Shown: one piece after another, positions 47,600 to 58,042 of the stretch
How the letters are laid out: each line of letters opens with the position of its first letter
Numbering within the stretch: the stretch's first letter is position 1
Position numbers and translations under genes: made by a program
Notes under the pieces: model-generated
Told to the model about the DNA's origin: nothing
The model's database searches: none
Seen by the model: the letters and a program-made list of their open reading frames with translations, nothing else
Assembly (NCBI GenBank): GCA_030686995.1
Contig: CM060697.1
Span: 102,733,272 to 102,797,271 of the forward strand
Length of the DNA: 64,000 bases
Origin: Artemisia argyi
Taxonomy: Eukaryota > Streptophyta > Magnoliopsida > Asterales > Asteraceae
Direction of reading: 5' to 3'

Positions 47600-48250
47600 C
47601 GTGACACAACACGCATCAAGAGCACATAGCAACATAAATACGTAGATGAACGAGAGTAGAATAGGCAGATAGAGGTGCAGGCAGATTTAGACAGACAGAT
47701 GCAGATTCGGACATATGCATGCAAAACCAGGCGGAACCAGATGCAGAACCACGTGTGAAACCAGATGCAGAACCACGTGCATATCCAGACAGGTTGATGC
47801 AAACAGGCATATTCAGGCAGATAGGTGCTGACAGATAGATCTAGACAGAAAGATGTAGATAAAACCAAATCATAGGCGAAACCAAATCGAGTACCAATAC
47901 CAATATGAATATAAATACCAAATCTAATACGTGATTTTCTATCGAAACCCGAACAATGAAACCGAATAACCCTTCAAACAAACCAATCCATATAACAAAT
48001 CTATGTAGGTGCTCGAAATCTCGAAAACAATCAATATGACCAGGCGGAACCAGATGCAGAAGCCAAGCGAAATCATAGGCGAAACCAAATCGAGCACCAA
48101 TACCAATATGAATATCAATACTAAATCCAATATGTGATTTTCTATCGAAACCCGAACAATGAAACCGAATAACCCTTCAGACAAATCAATTCATATAACA
48201 AATCTATGTAGGTGCTTGAAATCTCGAAAATAATCAATAAGCAGGTCAAC
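47600..48250. repeat. Local tandem duplications
   Basis: A 203-bp direct duplication (for example GTGATTTTCTATCGAAACCC at 47,931 and 48,134) with about 95% identity by eye. To its left are short repeats of GAACCAGATGCAGAACCACG and CAGACAGATGCAGA type. No convincing ORF. Confidence 0.8.
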
Positions 48251-48599
48251 CAAACTATATATCAAAACAGCAAGCACTATTGAAAATTCAAACCCAACTA
48301 CTAATAAACACAATATTCCAAACAATGCTTAATTCCGAACAATATACGAACAACATTCCCTTCCATTAGAAACCATATACGAACAATAAAAGAATAACTA
48401 AAAAAGTCAATAAGAAAAGTTGTTGACCATCAGTTTGCTACGATCAAAGACAAATGTTATTTACTTTTGTTGATCCGAACATAATTAAATAATTCAATCA
48501 TTCAAGACTAAGGGCTCGTTTGGTTTGTGGATGGGTTTAGGATTATGATTAGAATTTGGGTTTGGATTATAATTAAATAATTCAATCATCTAAGACTAA

Positions 48600-48954
48600 G
48601 GGCCCGTTTGGTCTGTTGATTGGTTTAGGATTAGGATTAGGATTTGGGTTTGGGTTTGGATTTGGATTTAAAAGAAGATAATGAGATAAAATTATGTATT
48701 TTAAAAATTAATTATAATATAAAATAAACTATTTTTAAAATAAAAAATAAAATAGGAACAAATGACAAAGTTAATCATGTGGCTATCAAAATTTACAAAT
48801 AAAAAAAAAATAAATACTCAAAACCTTACATGTTGGGTGGGGATGGGTATTTGGGGATGATGCCCTCACGTCACATCAATGTATGACTACCAAATAATGG
48901 ATTTTCCTTCTCTTTAAGTCTAAACCCTCTCAAATCCACCAACCAAATGGGCAC
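48600..48954. mobile_element. Tourist-like (PIF/Harbinger) MITE
   Basis: Ends GGGCCCGTTTGGT and the inverse of GTGCCCATTTGGT, flanked by TAA at 48,597-48,599 and 48,955-48,957. 355 bp, non-coding. An 88-bp direct duplication immediately left (from 48,483) repeats its left flank and terminus. Confidence 0.65.
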
Positions 48955-49064
48955 TAATACTTCGTATGTTTTAAATTGTACCGTATTAATTATTGCAGTA
49001 TGCGTATTTAAGAAGACGTTCCCAAAATAAACCAATCATTCATCCGTTTTTTATTTATTTATTA

Positions 49065-49318
49065 CTCACTCCGCCCCAAAATTATTATCCCCTATTGATT
49101 TTTTTGATCTTTACTTTTCAACTTTGACCTTAAGTATTTTTGTTTATATTACATAATACATTATACAAAATATATGAATGATTGAGTTTTAAATGTATTT
49201 TCATTTGGTGTAATTTTTATCAAAAATTATATAACACAAACAAAAATATTTATAGTCAAAGTTGAGAAAGAAATACCAAAAAAGTCAATAGGAGACAATA
49301 ATTTTAAGACGGATGTAG
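49065..49318. mobile_element. Stowaway-like MITE, copy 1 (254 bp)
   Basis: Termini CTCACTCCGCCCCAAAATTATT and the inverse of CTACATCCGTCTTAAAATTATT are flanked by TA. Same length and layout as 55,174-55,427 but more diverged at the ends. Confidence 0.75.
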
Positions 49319-49400
49319 TATTATTTTTTTTTTCATCATCTTCACTTAGCTCTTAATACCATGTAGAAATCAATGAAATACTGAGAAACTGTATTATTAA

Positions 49401-49516
49401 GATTCACTACTTTACTAGGCAAACAACTTACTAGATTTTTTTTTTTTTTTGAAAACCGCCCATTAACTATTTTGGGTTTTTAACGTGTCCAAAATGAAAC
49501 ACTTAGCAAACTTTAG
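49401..49516 (-). repeat. Duplicated NLR downstream flank, distal part
   Basis: Matches 54,153-54,266 at about 85-90% by eye. In that copy it is contiguous with the match to 50,015-50,235. Confidence 0.8.
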
Positions 49517-50014
49517 GGCCCGTTTGGTTTGTAGATGGCTTTAGAATATGATTTGGATTTGGTATAGGATTTGGATTTAGTGTGGGTTTGAAAAAAAAAA
49601 GTATGATCCAATAAGAAAGAATAATTAAAATAAGAATGATAAGAAGTAATTCTAGCCCCACATTTTAATTTGGGGAAAATATGAATGAAGCCGCATCCAT
49701 TATTTTTGTAGGTGCATCTAGAATGTGTGGTTGTGGTTATATAGAATATGTGGTTGTGGTTTCTTCTTATTCTTTCTTATTTTAGTTTTTTTTCTTATTT
49801 GATCCTAACTCTAAATTTGTATTATAAATATATTTTATAAATACTTATCGAATGAAAAGATATAAAATAGTCACAATGTGTATCAACCCACCAAATTATT
49901 CAGATTCAAAAATTGGACATCAAAGTTTAGTATTTGGTTTTGAGAATTGTACCAAACAACACATTATGGAAATCAATCCATTACTTTGCATCAAAACAAG
50001 AAACAAAAGGACCC
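49517..50014. mobile_element. Insertion of about 498 bp defined by the empty paralogous site
   Basis: The duplicate at 54,261-54,272 reads CTTTAGTGACTG without interruption, whereas here CTTTAG and TGACTG are separated by this segment. Its left end is GGCCCGTTTGGTTTG and its right end, reversed, GGGTCCTTTTGTTTC, so it resembles a decayed Tourist-like MITE. No coding. Confidence 0.65.
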
Positions 50015-50249
50015 TGACTGAGTAGCTTGTTTGAGGGCAATCCGTTCCCACATCTTAATATAAAAAACTATATCTTGTGCTTTCTCACATTTCAGGAGGC
50101 GGAAATCAGGACATGACACAATGGGTAGCTCTCCTATTGACACTAAATCGTGGTGACGCGAGGTCGACTCCGTAGAACGTGAGGTGGTGATGAAACAAGA
50201 CCATACAAGATGGAAGAAGCTCGTGTTTTTAACGGCTGAAGGTGGCTAT
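50015..50249 (-). other. 3' flank of the NLR gene, duplicated at 54,267-54,505
   Basis: Downstream of the NLR stop on the minus strand; probably includes the 3' UTR. About 88% identical by eye to the second copy, whose homology ends where the NLR coding region would begin. Confidence 0.75.
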
Positions 50250-52901
50250 TCAGTGATTCGACAAAAGATTGGATAAATAGAAGGATAATTCCAATCCACC
50301 AACTTTTATCTGCAAGTCATAATTTCCAACATCATGTTGTTCTTCTTGAATTTTTTCCAATGATTCAACAACAGAGAAGCTCCGGTCGCCGTCAATTTTG
50401 ATAAGCTCAAGAGTTGGAATGTCCCCTATTTCAAGTGGTATCTCTTCAAGATACCGACAATACACAATCTCTAATTGTTTCAAACAGGGGAAGTTGATAC
50501 TATAAGCTTCCCACTGCTTGATTTTTAACCACTCGAGTCTCAAGAATTTCAGTTGTCGAAATTGCGCCTCATCATCTGTCTTCCACAGGGACCCCTCGAA
50601 GGCATCCTCGCTTAGTTTGAGAACCTCAAGGTTAGGTAACGATTGAATGATTGACATGTCACTCCAAGGTAGATGACACCTTACTAATGTAAGTTGTTTC
50701 AATGTCGTAGCGAAACTGATTTGATTATTTCGACAGTTTCTTCTGTAGATTCCAGTTAACTTCAAGGTTTCAAGGCATGGAAGTAATTTAAAGGCATTTC
50801 CCTCATCTGAGTTGAGAATCAATGACATCTTTTTTATGACCGGAAAGTATTTCTGGAAATTTTCTACCAAATCTCCCAACTCCACCTCTGAAATGGTTTG
50901 CAGGTTCATTGGCCGATTAATAGAAGGAAGATAAAATGTCACGTTACTCGACAAATGCCTCAAGTTTACCAAATATGATATGTTACTTGGTAAAATTAGC
51001 GTAGAGCTCTGAGTTCTTTTGACAATGAGGGTTTGAAGGCTTGTTAACTTCAATAACGTGGATGGAAAACCTAATGAATACCAGATTGCAAGGTACCTTA
51101 AGTGAACTAGTAATGATATACCCTCTGGAAAAATACAGCACTCACAATCACGTATATCTAACACCCTAAGAAGAACAAAGGAACGGAAACACTCAGCAGT
51201 TCTATGTAAGAAGCATCTGGACTTGTGAAAGTAAATGAGTGATCGAATGCTTGGGGTGGGTGGATGAGCAAAGTTTCCTATGCAAGTATTTTGATGTGTG
51301 AACAAACGGCGAATTTTGTATGATGTAATAACCTCAGAATGCGCATAACTTGCTGCCGAGTTTATTTTCAGAAAGAATCTTTCTTCTTGTGCTTTTTTAA
51401 GGCACATCTCTCTCACAAGATCATGGACTAAAAAAGATATGACATCACCATTGAACGTCCTTTCTGCAACAATTACAAGGTTTCTGCCGACTAGATCCAT
51501 TAGGTAAGCCTCTCCAATATCCTCAAAGCTTTGATTTTCAGCTTCTTGTATAAACCCTTCAGCCACCCATAACCTGATCAACCGCCCTGCATAGAACTTA
51601 AAGTCTTCTGGGAATCCTCCTAAATAAAGAAAGCACTCTTTCAAGTGTGGAGGTAAATGATTGTAGCTTAGAGCTAGTGTTTCCATGTGTTTATTCTCGT
51701 CAACAGCAATGTATGAAGCAACACTGCAAGAAATTTTTTTCCACAAATCTATGTTCTCTGGTTCTTTTGCTAGAAGTCCTGCTATGACAACCACCGAAAG
51801 TGGCAGTCCCTGACATTTGTTTGCAATTTGCATTCCATGTTTAATCAGCCATTTGGGGCATTCTTCGCCATGAAACACCTTCTTGTACAATAACTCCCAG
51901 CTTTGTTTTTCTGTTAGACATCTCAAGAAATGGACAAGCCCGTTTGGTTTTGATTTGGCATGTAATCCAACTTCATTGAGGCGACTCGTGAGGAGAATTC
52001 GACTGCTGGTGTCATCATCGGGGAAAAGTACTTTCAGGTTATCCCATGCCTCTTTGCTCCAGATATCATCAATGACAATCAAATACCTCTGACCCGTTAG
52101 ACTCTTGTGCAACATTTCACGAAGCTTAAAGTCATTAGTGTTTTCTATATCTACTTGAACACCCAAAGATGCCAGGATTTGGATCAACACATCCAGCTTT
52201 TTGTATCTTTGAGAAACAGTGACCCATGCACGGATATTGAAATGATACGTAATAAAGCGATCATTGAATACTTTGGTAGCCAGGGTAGTCTTACCAATCC
52301 CGCCCATGCCAACGATGGAGACGACATCAAGCTGCTTTTGATCTTCCACAAGTTTATCGCGTATGACTTCAACATGATGATCAAGCCCCACAACAATTTC
52401 ATCGAATAATTCCTTTGATCCTAGTGTACTTCTGCTGTTGGAAGTTCCAGCAGCTGCAAACTGCACTTGCTGGCTTTTAGTCCTTTGAGACGAATTGATC
52501 TTCATGTTATTCATGCTTGTTATTATGAGTTCTTTCTTGATGGACTTGATTGATCTCATAACATGATCAAGATTCAAGAAGGTTCTAAAGACATCAGATC
52601 TAGGAGAGTATCCTATTTTTCTGCAGTGAACACCAGATATAAATAAGTCAACGATATCTTGTGCTTCTTCTGCTGTGTTTTTGAATCTTCTCTTCAGATA
52701 TTTAACGCTTTTGAGCTCTTGCAGTTCTGTATGTTCGCCATGAAAAAGGATCTGGATCATGGAGTCAAGCTCTTCATAAAGAAGCTGCAATTGAGGCCTT
52801 TCTAATAGAATTGAGGGGTGGTTGTTAATGAGTGGATTATCGTTGGAGTAAATTAGCTGCTTCAAGTTTTCCATGAACAATTCCAAGCCTGTGTATGTCA
52901 T
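50250..52901 (-). CDS. CC-NB-LRR disease-resistance protein, R1/RPP13-like (883 aa)
   Basis: Single open exon from ATG 52,901 to the stop at 50,250. An Rx-type N-terminal coiled coil occupies about residues 1-130 (EEAQDIVDLF near 78 stands in for EDVID). NB-ARC follows: P-loop GMGGIGKTT (198-206), kinase-2 LIVIDDIW (274-281), RNBS-B SSRILLTSR (299-307), GLPL (365-368), RNBS-D CFLYLGGFPED (423-433), and VHD (492-494) at the MHD position. LRRs run from about 530 to 870 (for example LVHLRYLAIWY, LVNLRHLSS). The layout and motifs fit the late-blight R1/Rx-like group of NLRs, cytoplasmic pathogen sensors. No frameshift or stop, so it is probably functional. The specificity cannot be predicted. Confidence 0.92.
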   Translation of the reverse strand: MTYTGLELFMENLKQLIYSNDNPLINNHPSILLERPQLQLLYEELDSMIQILFHGEHTELQELKSVKYLKRRFKNTAEEAQDIVDLFISGVHCRKIGYSPRSDVFRTFLNLDHVMRSIKSIKKELIITSMNNMKINSSQRTKSQQVQFAAAGTSNSRSTLGSKELFDEIVVGLDHHVEVIRDKLVEDQKQLDVVSIVGMGGIGKTTLATKVFNDRFITYHFNIRAWVTVSQRYKKLDVLIQILASLGVQVDIENTNDFKLREMLHKSLTGQRYLIVIDDIWSKEAWDNLKVLFPDDDTSSRILLTSRLNEVGLHAKSKPNGLVHFLRCLTEKQSWELLYKKVFHGEECPKWLIKHGMQIANKCQGLPLSVVVIAGLLAKEPENIDLWKKISCSVASYIAVDENKHMETLALSYNHLPPHLKECFLYLGGFPEDFKFYAGRLIRLWVAEGFIQEAENQSFEDIGEAYLMDLVGRNLVIVAERTFNGDVISFLVHDLVREMCLKKAQEERFFLKINSAASYAHSEVITSYKIRRLFTHQNTCIGNFAHPPTPSIRSLIYFHKSRCFLHRTAECFRSFVLLRVLDIRDCECCIFPEGISLLVHLRYLAIWYSLGFPSTLLKLTSLQTLIVKRTQSSTLILPSNISYLVNLRHLSSNVTFYLPSINRPMNLQTISEVELGDLVENFQKYFPVIKKMSLILNSDEGNAFKLLPCLETLKLTGIYRRNCRNNQISFATTLKQLTLVRCHLPWSDMSIIQSLPNLEVLKLSEDAFEGSLWKTDDEAQFRQLKFLRLEWLKIKQWEAYSINFPCLKQLEIVYCRYLEEIPLEIGDIPTLELIKIDGDRSFSVVESLEKIQEEQHDVGNYDLQIKVGGLELSFYLSNLLSNH

Positions 52902-54152
52902 TTTTAGTCTTTCTTTTTCTGTATCTGAAGAACAATAGATCTAGTGTTATTTGAATTTACTTGGTTCAAAGTGATAATTGAAGTGGAAAATAATTAAGGT
53001 CGTGATTGATGGCTCTTTGCTTTCACACTCTTTTTTATTAAATAATGTGCATTTGGTGTTTTACATGACAAATAATGTTGGATATTATATTAAGGTTGTA
53101 AAGTTTAAGTTAGTGTTAATTTACTTTACAATATAATAAGCAGTATGGTGGGGGGTTATTACATGACAAATAATGAATATTTAAATACGGTTCACATGAA
53201 TGGAGGAGAAAGAGAGACTGATATATTGTGCAGCATAAATCGGAATATTGAATTTGAGGGAAAAGGAGTTTTTCGACTGCCAAAAGATTTTATAAATAGA
53301 TAAGTTATCCTTTTAAAACATAGAAATGAAACAATCACTTGAAAAAAGGCTTTTTAAAGTTGCCTCGATCAGTTCATAATCTTGGCTGATGTACTTGTAA
53401 CTTAGCCCACAACATACTCGATTCATGCTTTCTGCGCGCTCTGCCAACTGCATTATGTTGTGATGGGTTCGCTGACGACATACGACATGGGTCTGCATCG
53501 AATCCTTGGGTGTTTACGTATGAAGGCTCGCAGTGAATAGAGCACGTAAAAACCTTTAAGGACAGGGAACTATATGGCTGTGCAGAGCTCCTTTAATGGT
53601 TTTTCGTCATGAGTGCTGGTGCTATATTCATTGCTGTGTTTTGGTATCTATTCGCTTATGTTTGTGGACATTTGCTGCAAGTGTGTGTCTAAACAATTAC
53701 CAATCGGGTACTTCTTTATGTTGCTGTTTCTAATTATATTGCTACTATGTGAGTTTGCTTCCTATTAGTCATTAACGTACATTGCTACTTGATTATATAT
53801 ATTCTGGTGTTGTGATCTTGTTATACAAGTTGGTACAACAAAATGATATGAATATAATCAACAAATAATACTTGAGTTCTTAATTGTGTATGTAAATAGA
53901 ATTTCAACTTTTGCATATAACATGCTAATAAACAAGTACTAGTAAAAAATAGTTCACTAGAAAATAAACATATAACATTAAGTGAAGTTATTTCTTTGGT
54001 CGATCAACTATGCAACCTGATGGCAAGGCCTCTCACTACTTTGGTTGGTGTTTGGCTCAGTTTCCATCATAGGGATGGCTTGATGGGTGATGATAGTGTT
54101 TCACTTGCGTTGGCCGGGCTCTGCAGCCTGCAGTCGATGGGAATTCAATCCA
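52902..54152. other. Upstream region of the NLR gene
   Basis: 5' flank of the NLR with no further gene. At about 53,273-53,312 the words TCGACTGCCAAAAGATT and ATAAATAGATAAG recall the NLR 3' end (50,254-50,282), which may be a small relic. Short ORFs here are not supported. Confidence 0.45.
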
Positions 54153-54505
54153 GATTCACTACTTTATTAGGCAAAAATAATATATTTTTCGGATTTTTTT
54201 GATAACCACCCATTAACTATTCTGGGTTTTTTAAGTGTCCAAAATGAAACACTTGGCAAACTTTAGTGACTGAGTAGCTCGTTTGACGGCAATCCGTTTC
54301 CACATCTTGATATAAAAAAACTATATCTTGTGCCTTCTCAAATTTCAGGTGGCGGAAATCAGGACATGACACAATGGGGGTAGCTCTCATATTGACACTA
54401 AATCGTGGTGACGTGAGGTCCAATCCATATGACGTGAAGTGGTGATGAAACAAGTCCATACAAGATGGAAGAAGCCCATGTTTTTTACGGCGGAAGGTGA
54501 CTCAG
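54153..54505 (-). pseudogene. Relic of a second NLR locus: duplicated 3' flank only
   Basis: Contiguous homology to 49,401-49,516 plus 50,015-50,235 in the same orientation. The similarity stops at about 54,505, just where coding sequence should start, so either the coding part was deleted or only the flank was copied. Confidence 0.7.
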
Positions 54506-55173
54506 TATGTGTGAGACTATCGAAGGATACAGTAGTTTTCCTCACGTGGCTTGAGATGAAAATAGAAAGAACTAAGGTGAAACATAAACCAACTAGTAAT
54601 TGAGGATCAAAGACCATTTGATTTAGCGGTATTATGCAGAAATAAATATACATAGTGCACCATTTATAGATAGAGTACTTTGTAATCGGTCGTCCCTCTT
54701 TCCTTAACAAAATTTGTGTAGTAACAGTATGCATGGTTTGTCTTTTTCTACAGAATAGCCTTTTTAATTTTTAGTTGTCATAGATCATAATCGAAACCGT
54801 TAATATAAACCTTAATCGAGCCACATTGTGTTCTTATGGATTATTTGTTTGGTACTAATGTTTTATGGTAAACTTCAAAATACATCCATAGTTTACCCAT
54901 TTTCACACCATTTATTTCTCGCCGATAAGTTGAGATATATACATCCATCCGTTAATAAACGTTAACCACCATACATCTATGAGGATGAACGGTGCAATTT
55001 TTTTCCCGATATCTTCTAATTTGGATCTAACTTGACGAAAATATTTACGCTGTTAGTCCTAGGGATGTATAATGTCTAACGTTTATTACTATAATTTTTA
55101 TTGTATTTGATATAGCCTTGCTTAGAGCAATAGAAAACCCATATTCAAACACCTCCTCACCTTAATGTTCATA
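54506..55173. other. Intergenic DNA
   Basis: No feature recognised. Words such as CATCCATAGTTTACCC and CATACATCTATGAGG suggest old repeat DNA. Confidence 0.4.
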
Positions 55174-55427
55174 CTCTCTCCGTCCCAAATTTATTGTCCA
55201 GTATTGACTTTTTTAGTATTTCTTCTTCAACTTTGACCTTAAATATTTTTGTGAGTGTTATATAATATTTGATGCAAAATATATAAATGGATTGGTTTTA
55301 AGTCTACTTTTCAATAGTATAATTTTTCATCAAGTATTATATAATAAAAAATATATATTTGTGGTCAAAGTTATACTATTTTGACTTTGAAAATTCAAAG
55401 TGAACAATAATTTTGGGACGGAGGGAG
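55174..55427. mobile_element. Stowaway-like MITE, copy 2 (254 bp)
   Basis: Ends CTCTCTCCGTCCCAAA and the inverse of CTCCCTCCGTCCCAAA with TA on each side (55,172-55,173; 55,428-55,429). The interior carries TTGACTTTTTTAGTATTTCT and its inverse partner. Confidence 0.85.
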
Positions 55428-55515
55428 TATTTTTTTTAACCTTATTGTTCTATCAAAAAACGAATTGGTTGATACTTGATAGAAAAATGAATATCCACAG
55501 TTCGACACACCTCCT

Positions 55516-55633
55516 TACCCCATCTTCATGTTTTCAACCTCGTTCTTCTATCAAGTATCAACCACTTCATTTTCATAATAAAGTGGTTGATACTTGATAG
55601 TTGATAGAAAAATGAGGTTGAAGAATACGAAGA
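55516..55633. repeat. Long foldback (about 50-bp arms)
   Basis: 55,516-55,566 pairs with 55,581-55,633 around a 14-nt loop. The inner 20 bp (TCAAGTATCAACCACTT and complement) are perfect; the right arm has one extra block, TTGATAG. A third partial copy of the arm lies at 55,460-55,485. Confidence 0.8.
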
Positions 55634-55649
55634 TGAGATGAAGTGGTAT

Positions 55650-56002
55650 CATAAGTCATATCATTTCTACTTTTTCACGAAAACCAGTTTTCGGGTATTT
55701 TGAATTTTGGTTTTGTAATGTTTGAAATTTTGAATTTTGGTTTTGTAATGTTTGAAGAAAATAAAGATAAATGATATTTGGGTTGGATTTTGTAGAGAAA
55801 CCAATATTAATAATAACAGTATTAGTAGTAAGAATAATAATAAAAAAATTATAAAATAAAACAAATAAAAATAAAAACAAAAAATATAAAATAAAATAAA
55901 GAACAATAAAAATAAATAATAACAAAAAATAAAATAAGATAAATAATAAAAAAAATGAATAAATAAATACTAATAAAAATAAAAAATATGACAAACTTTA
56001 GA
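55650..56002. other. AT-rich intergenic DNA with a short direct repeat
   Basis: TTTTGAATTTTGGTTTTGTA occurs twice in a row (about 55,701 and 55,732). The A-rich remainder (55,840-55,990) gives meaningless Phe/Leu-rich ORFs on the minus strand. Confidence 0.6.
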
Positions 56003-56010
56003 CATTATAC

Positions 56011-56484
56011 TAGGGGTGGAAATGAGCCGAGCCGCTCGTGAAAAGCTCGGGATCGGATCGGTAAAAAGCTCGAACGAGCCGAGCCTAAACGAGCTCGAGC
56101 CTAAGTTGCAGCTCGTTTATTAATCGAGCTCGAGCTCGAGCTCGAGCTTTATATAAAAAGCTCGTTTGGGCTCGCGAGCCTAAACAAAAATATGATATTT
56201 TAACTTATATACGAGCCGAGCTCGAGCTTATTAATGAGCTCAATAAAGATATATTACGAGCCGAGCTCGAGCTCGAGCCAAGCTTTAACTTTTCATGGCC
56301 AAATCGAATAAACGAGCCGAGCTTGAGCCGAGCCCGAGCCTATATAATATTCCACGAGCCGAGCTCGAGCTTAAAGTTTAAGGCTCGAAACGAGCCGAGC
56401 TCGAGCTCGAGCCTTTTAAAACTTAAACGAGCCGAGCTCGAGCTCTGGCAGGCTCGGGCTCGGCTCGGCTCGTTTCCACCCCTA
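56011..56484. mobile_element. hAT-type MITE rich in GAGCTCGAGC (474 bp)
   Basis: Perfect 8-bp TSD CATTATAC at 56,003-56,010 and 56,485-56,492. TIRs of 24 bp start TAGGGGTGGAAA and continue into GAGCCGAGCCG with one mismatch. The interior is a dense mosaic of CGAGCCGAGC and GAGCTCGAGCTC, both inverted and direct. No coding sequence. Confidence 0.92.
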
Positions 56485-56492
56485 CATTATAC

Positions 56493-57228
56493 ATCTTTTA
56501 GGAATTTAGGACTAAAGGTGCAAATATTTCTGTCATGTTTGATACAAGTTAGAAGAGAGCGGCAAAAAAATTGCACCTTTCGTTCATGGATGTATGATGG
56601 TTAACGTTTATTAACAGAGAGATGTATATGTTTCAACTAGTCAACTTATCAGCAAGGAATGTATGGTGTGAAAGATAATGTTTTATATGTTTAGAAGGTT
56701 TGTTCTTATCGATTGTGTTTGGATTAGCTATTACTTTTATTATTATTATTTTCAACTTTTGCCATATTATGCTAATTTTATTTGTTCCAACTTACCTAAA
56801 AAGAACCGATTACCCGAACTTCTAGTTAACCAAAGCCGATATTCTATAACTTTCAATATCCGAATGTGTTCAAGTATAGGTTTATAGCATAGCTTGGACG
56901 AGACCCAAATCAATATGTCTAATGTTTAAACCTCACAAAAAAATTTCAAGTTATTTTTCAAATACGAGTAACAATTAGGCTACTCTAGCTCGTGTAACTC
57001 AGGTTGATCTATAGAATTTTCGAACTAAAGCTCGAACAAAAATTAGTGCTCGATTAATTTCACGAGCCAAGCTTCAAAAACTAATACTTTACTCAGCATG
57101 CGAAAGCTCTTTTAATCACTTCAGCTTGATGAGTCTAACGAGAGTAAGGCAAGCAATTGTAAAACGAACTGAGCCCCAATTACCGACGTTGAGTTCAGAT
57201 AGTTAACATCTCAATATACAAAATCTTA
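56493..57228. other. Intergenic DNA
   Basis: No gene. Words such as AGCTCGTGTAACTCAGG and CACGAGCCAAGCTTC suggest decayed relatives of the adjacent GAGCTC-rich MITE. Confidence 0.4.
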
Positions 57229-57666
57229 AGGTGGAAATAAGTCAAGCCACTCGTGAAAATTTTGGGATCAGGACGGTAAAAGCGTGAAACGCGCTCAAGC
57301 CTAAGTTAGTGATCATAAAATAATCGAGCTCAATACCGAGCTTTATATATGAAGATCGACTAGGCTCATGATCCTAAAAAATCAAGACCGAGCTTTATAT
57401 ATAAAGATATACTAGGCTCATGATCCTCTAAATGGACCGGATTACGTTTCTAACTGAGCCATAAAAGTATATATGTATAACTATGTATAAACAAGCTCAA
57501 GCCTCGTGTGCTTAATTGTTAAGTTTAATTCGAGCTATGTGAAATTAGTTACAAGCCAAAACCAAGCTAAAAATATAAAGCTCAAATTGAGCTCGATCCT
57601 TATAACTACTCCTATAAACTAGCTCGAGCTCTATAGACTTGAGTTCGGCTCTACTCGTTTCCATCA
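57229..57666. mobile_element. Decayed relative of the GAGCTC-rich hAT MITE
   Basis: Begins AAGGTGGAAATAAGTCAAGCC and ends near CTACTCGTTTCCATC, parallel to the ends of 56,011-56,484 with many substitutions. Internal phrases (ACTCGTGAAAA, GGGATCAGGACGGTAAAA) match in order. Confidence 0.65.
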
Positions 57667-57675
57667 AAAAATAAA

Positions 57676-58042
57676 GACAAAAATACACCGTTGGTCCCTA
57701 AACTTTTCAGAAAATATCGCCATGCACCCTAAGTTTGGAAAAACGTCGTGGTGTGTCCAAAACTTGTGTTTTTGAGGCCGATTGCGTCCTTTGACCTGTA
57801 ATACTAAGGTCAACGTCCGTTTTGAGTTATATTATCAAGGGTATAATAGACCAAACACATTTTTCACTATATGTTAGTTAAATCTAACCCAAACACCTTT
57901 AACATCATCAAAGAACTTGGCATTCATCACCTTGTGTATGTATTGGAGGCGTCGTTTGATGATAAATCTCAGTACAAAGAACTGAGACTGATCTTTTGGA
58001 CCTGATGACTTAACTTGGATATCCATGGATAGATAAGCGAAT
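57676..58042 (+). repeat. Left long TIR
   Basis: Inverted partner of 59,486-59,849. An extra 24-bp copy of its inner end (AACTTGGATATCCATGGATAG) occurs at about 58,086. Confidence 0.88.

Noticed and set aside
53313..53498. 61-aa minus-strand ORF upstream of the NLR
   Set aside because: Too short, no similarity recognised, no promoter or conservation evidence.
53996..54202. 68-aa plus-strand ORF next to the duplicated NLR flank
   Set aside because: Runs into DNA that is the non-coding 3' flank of the NLR in the other copy, so coding is unlikely.
55656..55994. 112-aa minus-strand Phe/Leu-rich ORF
   Set aside because: Arises from an A-rich simple tract and a duplicated 30-bp repeat.
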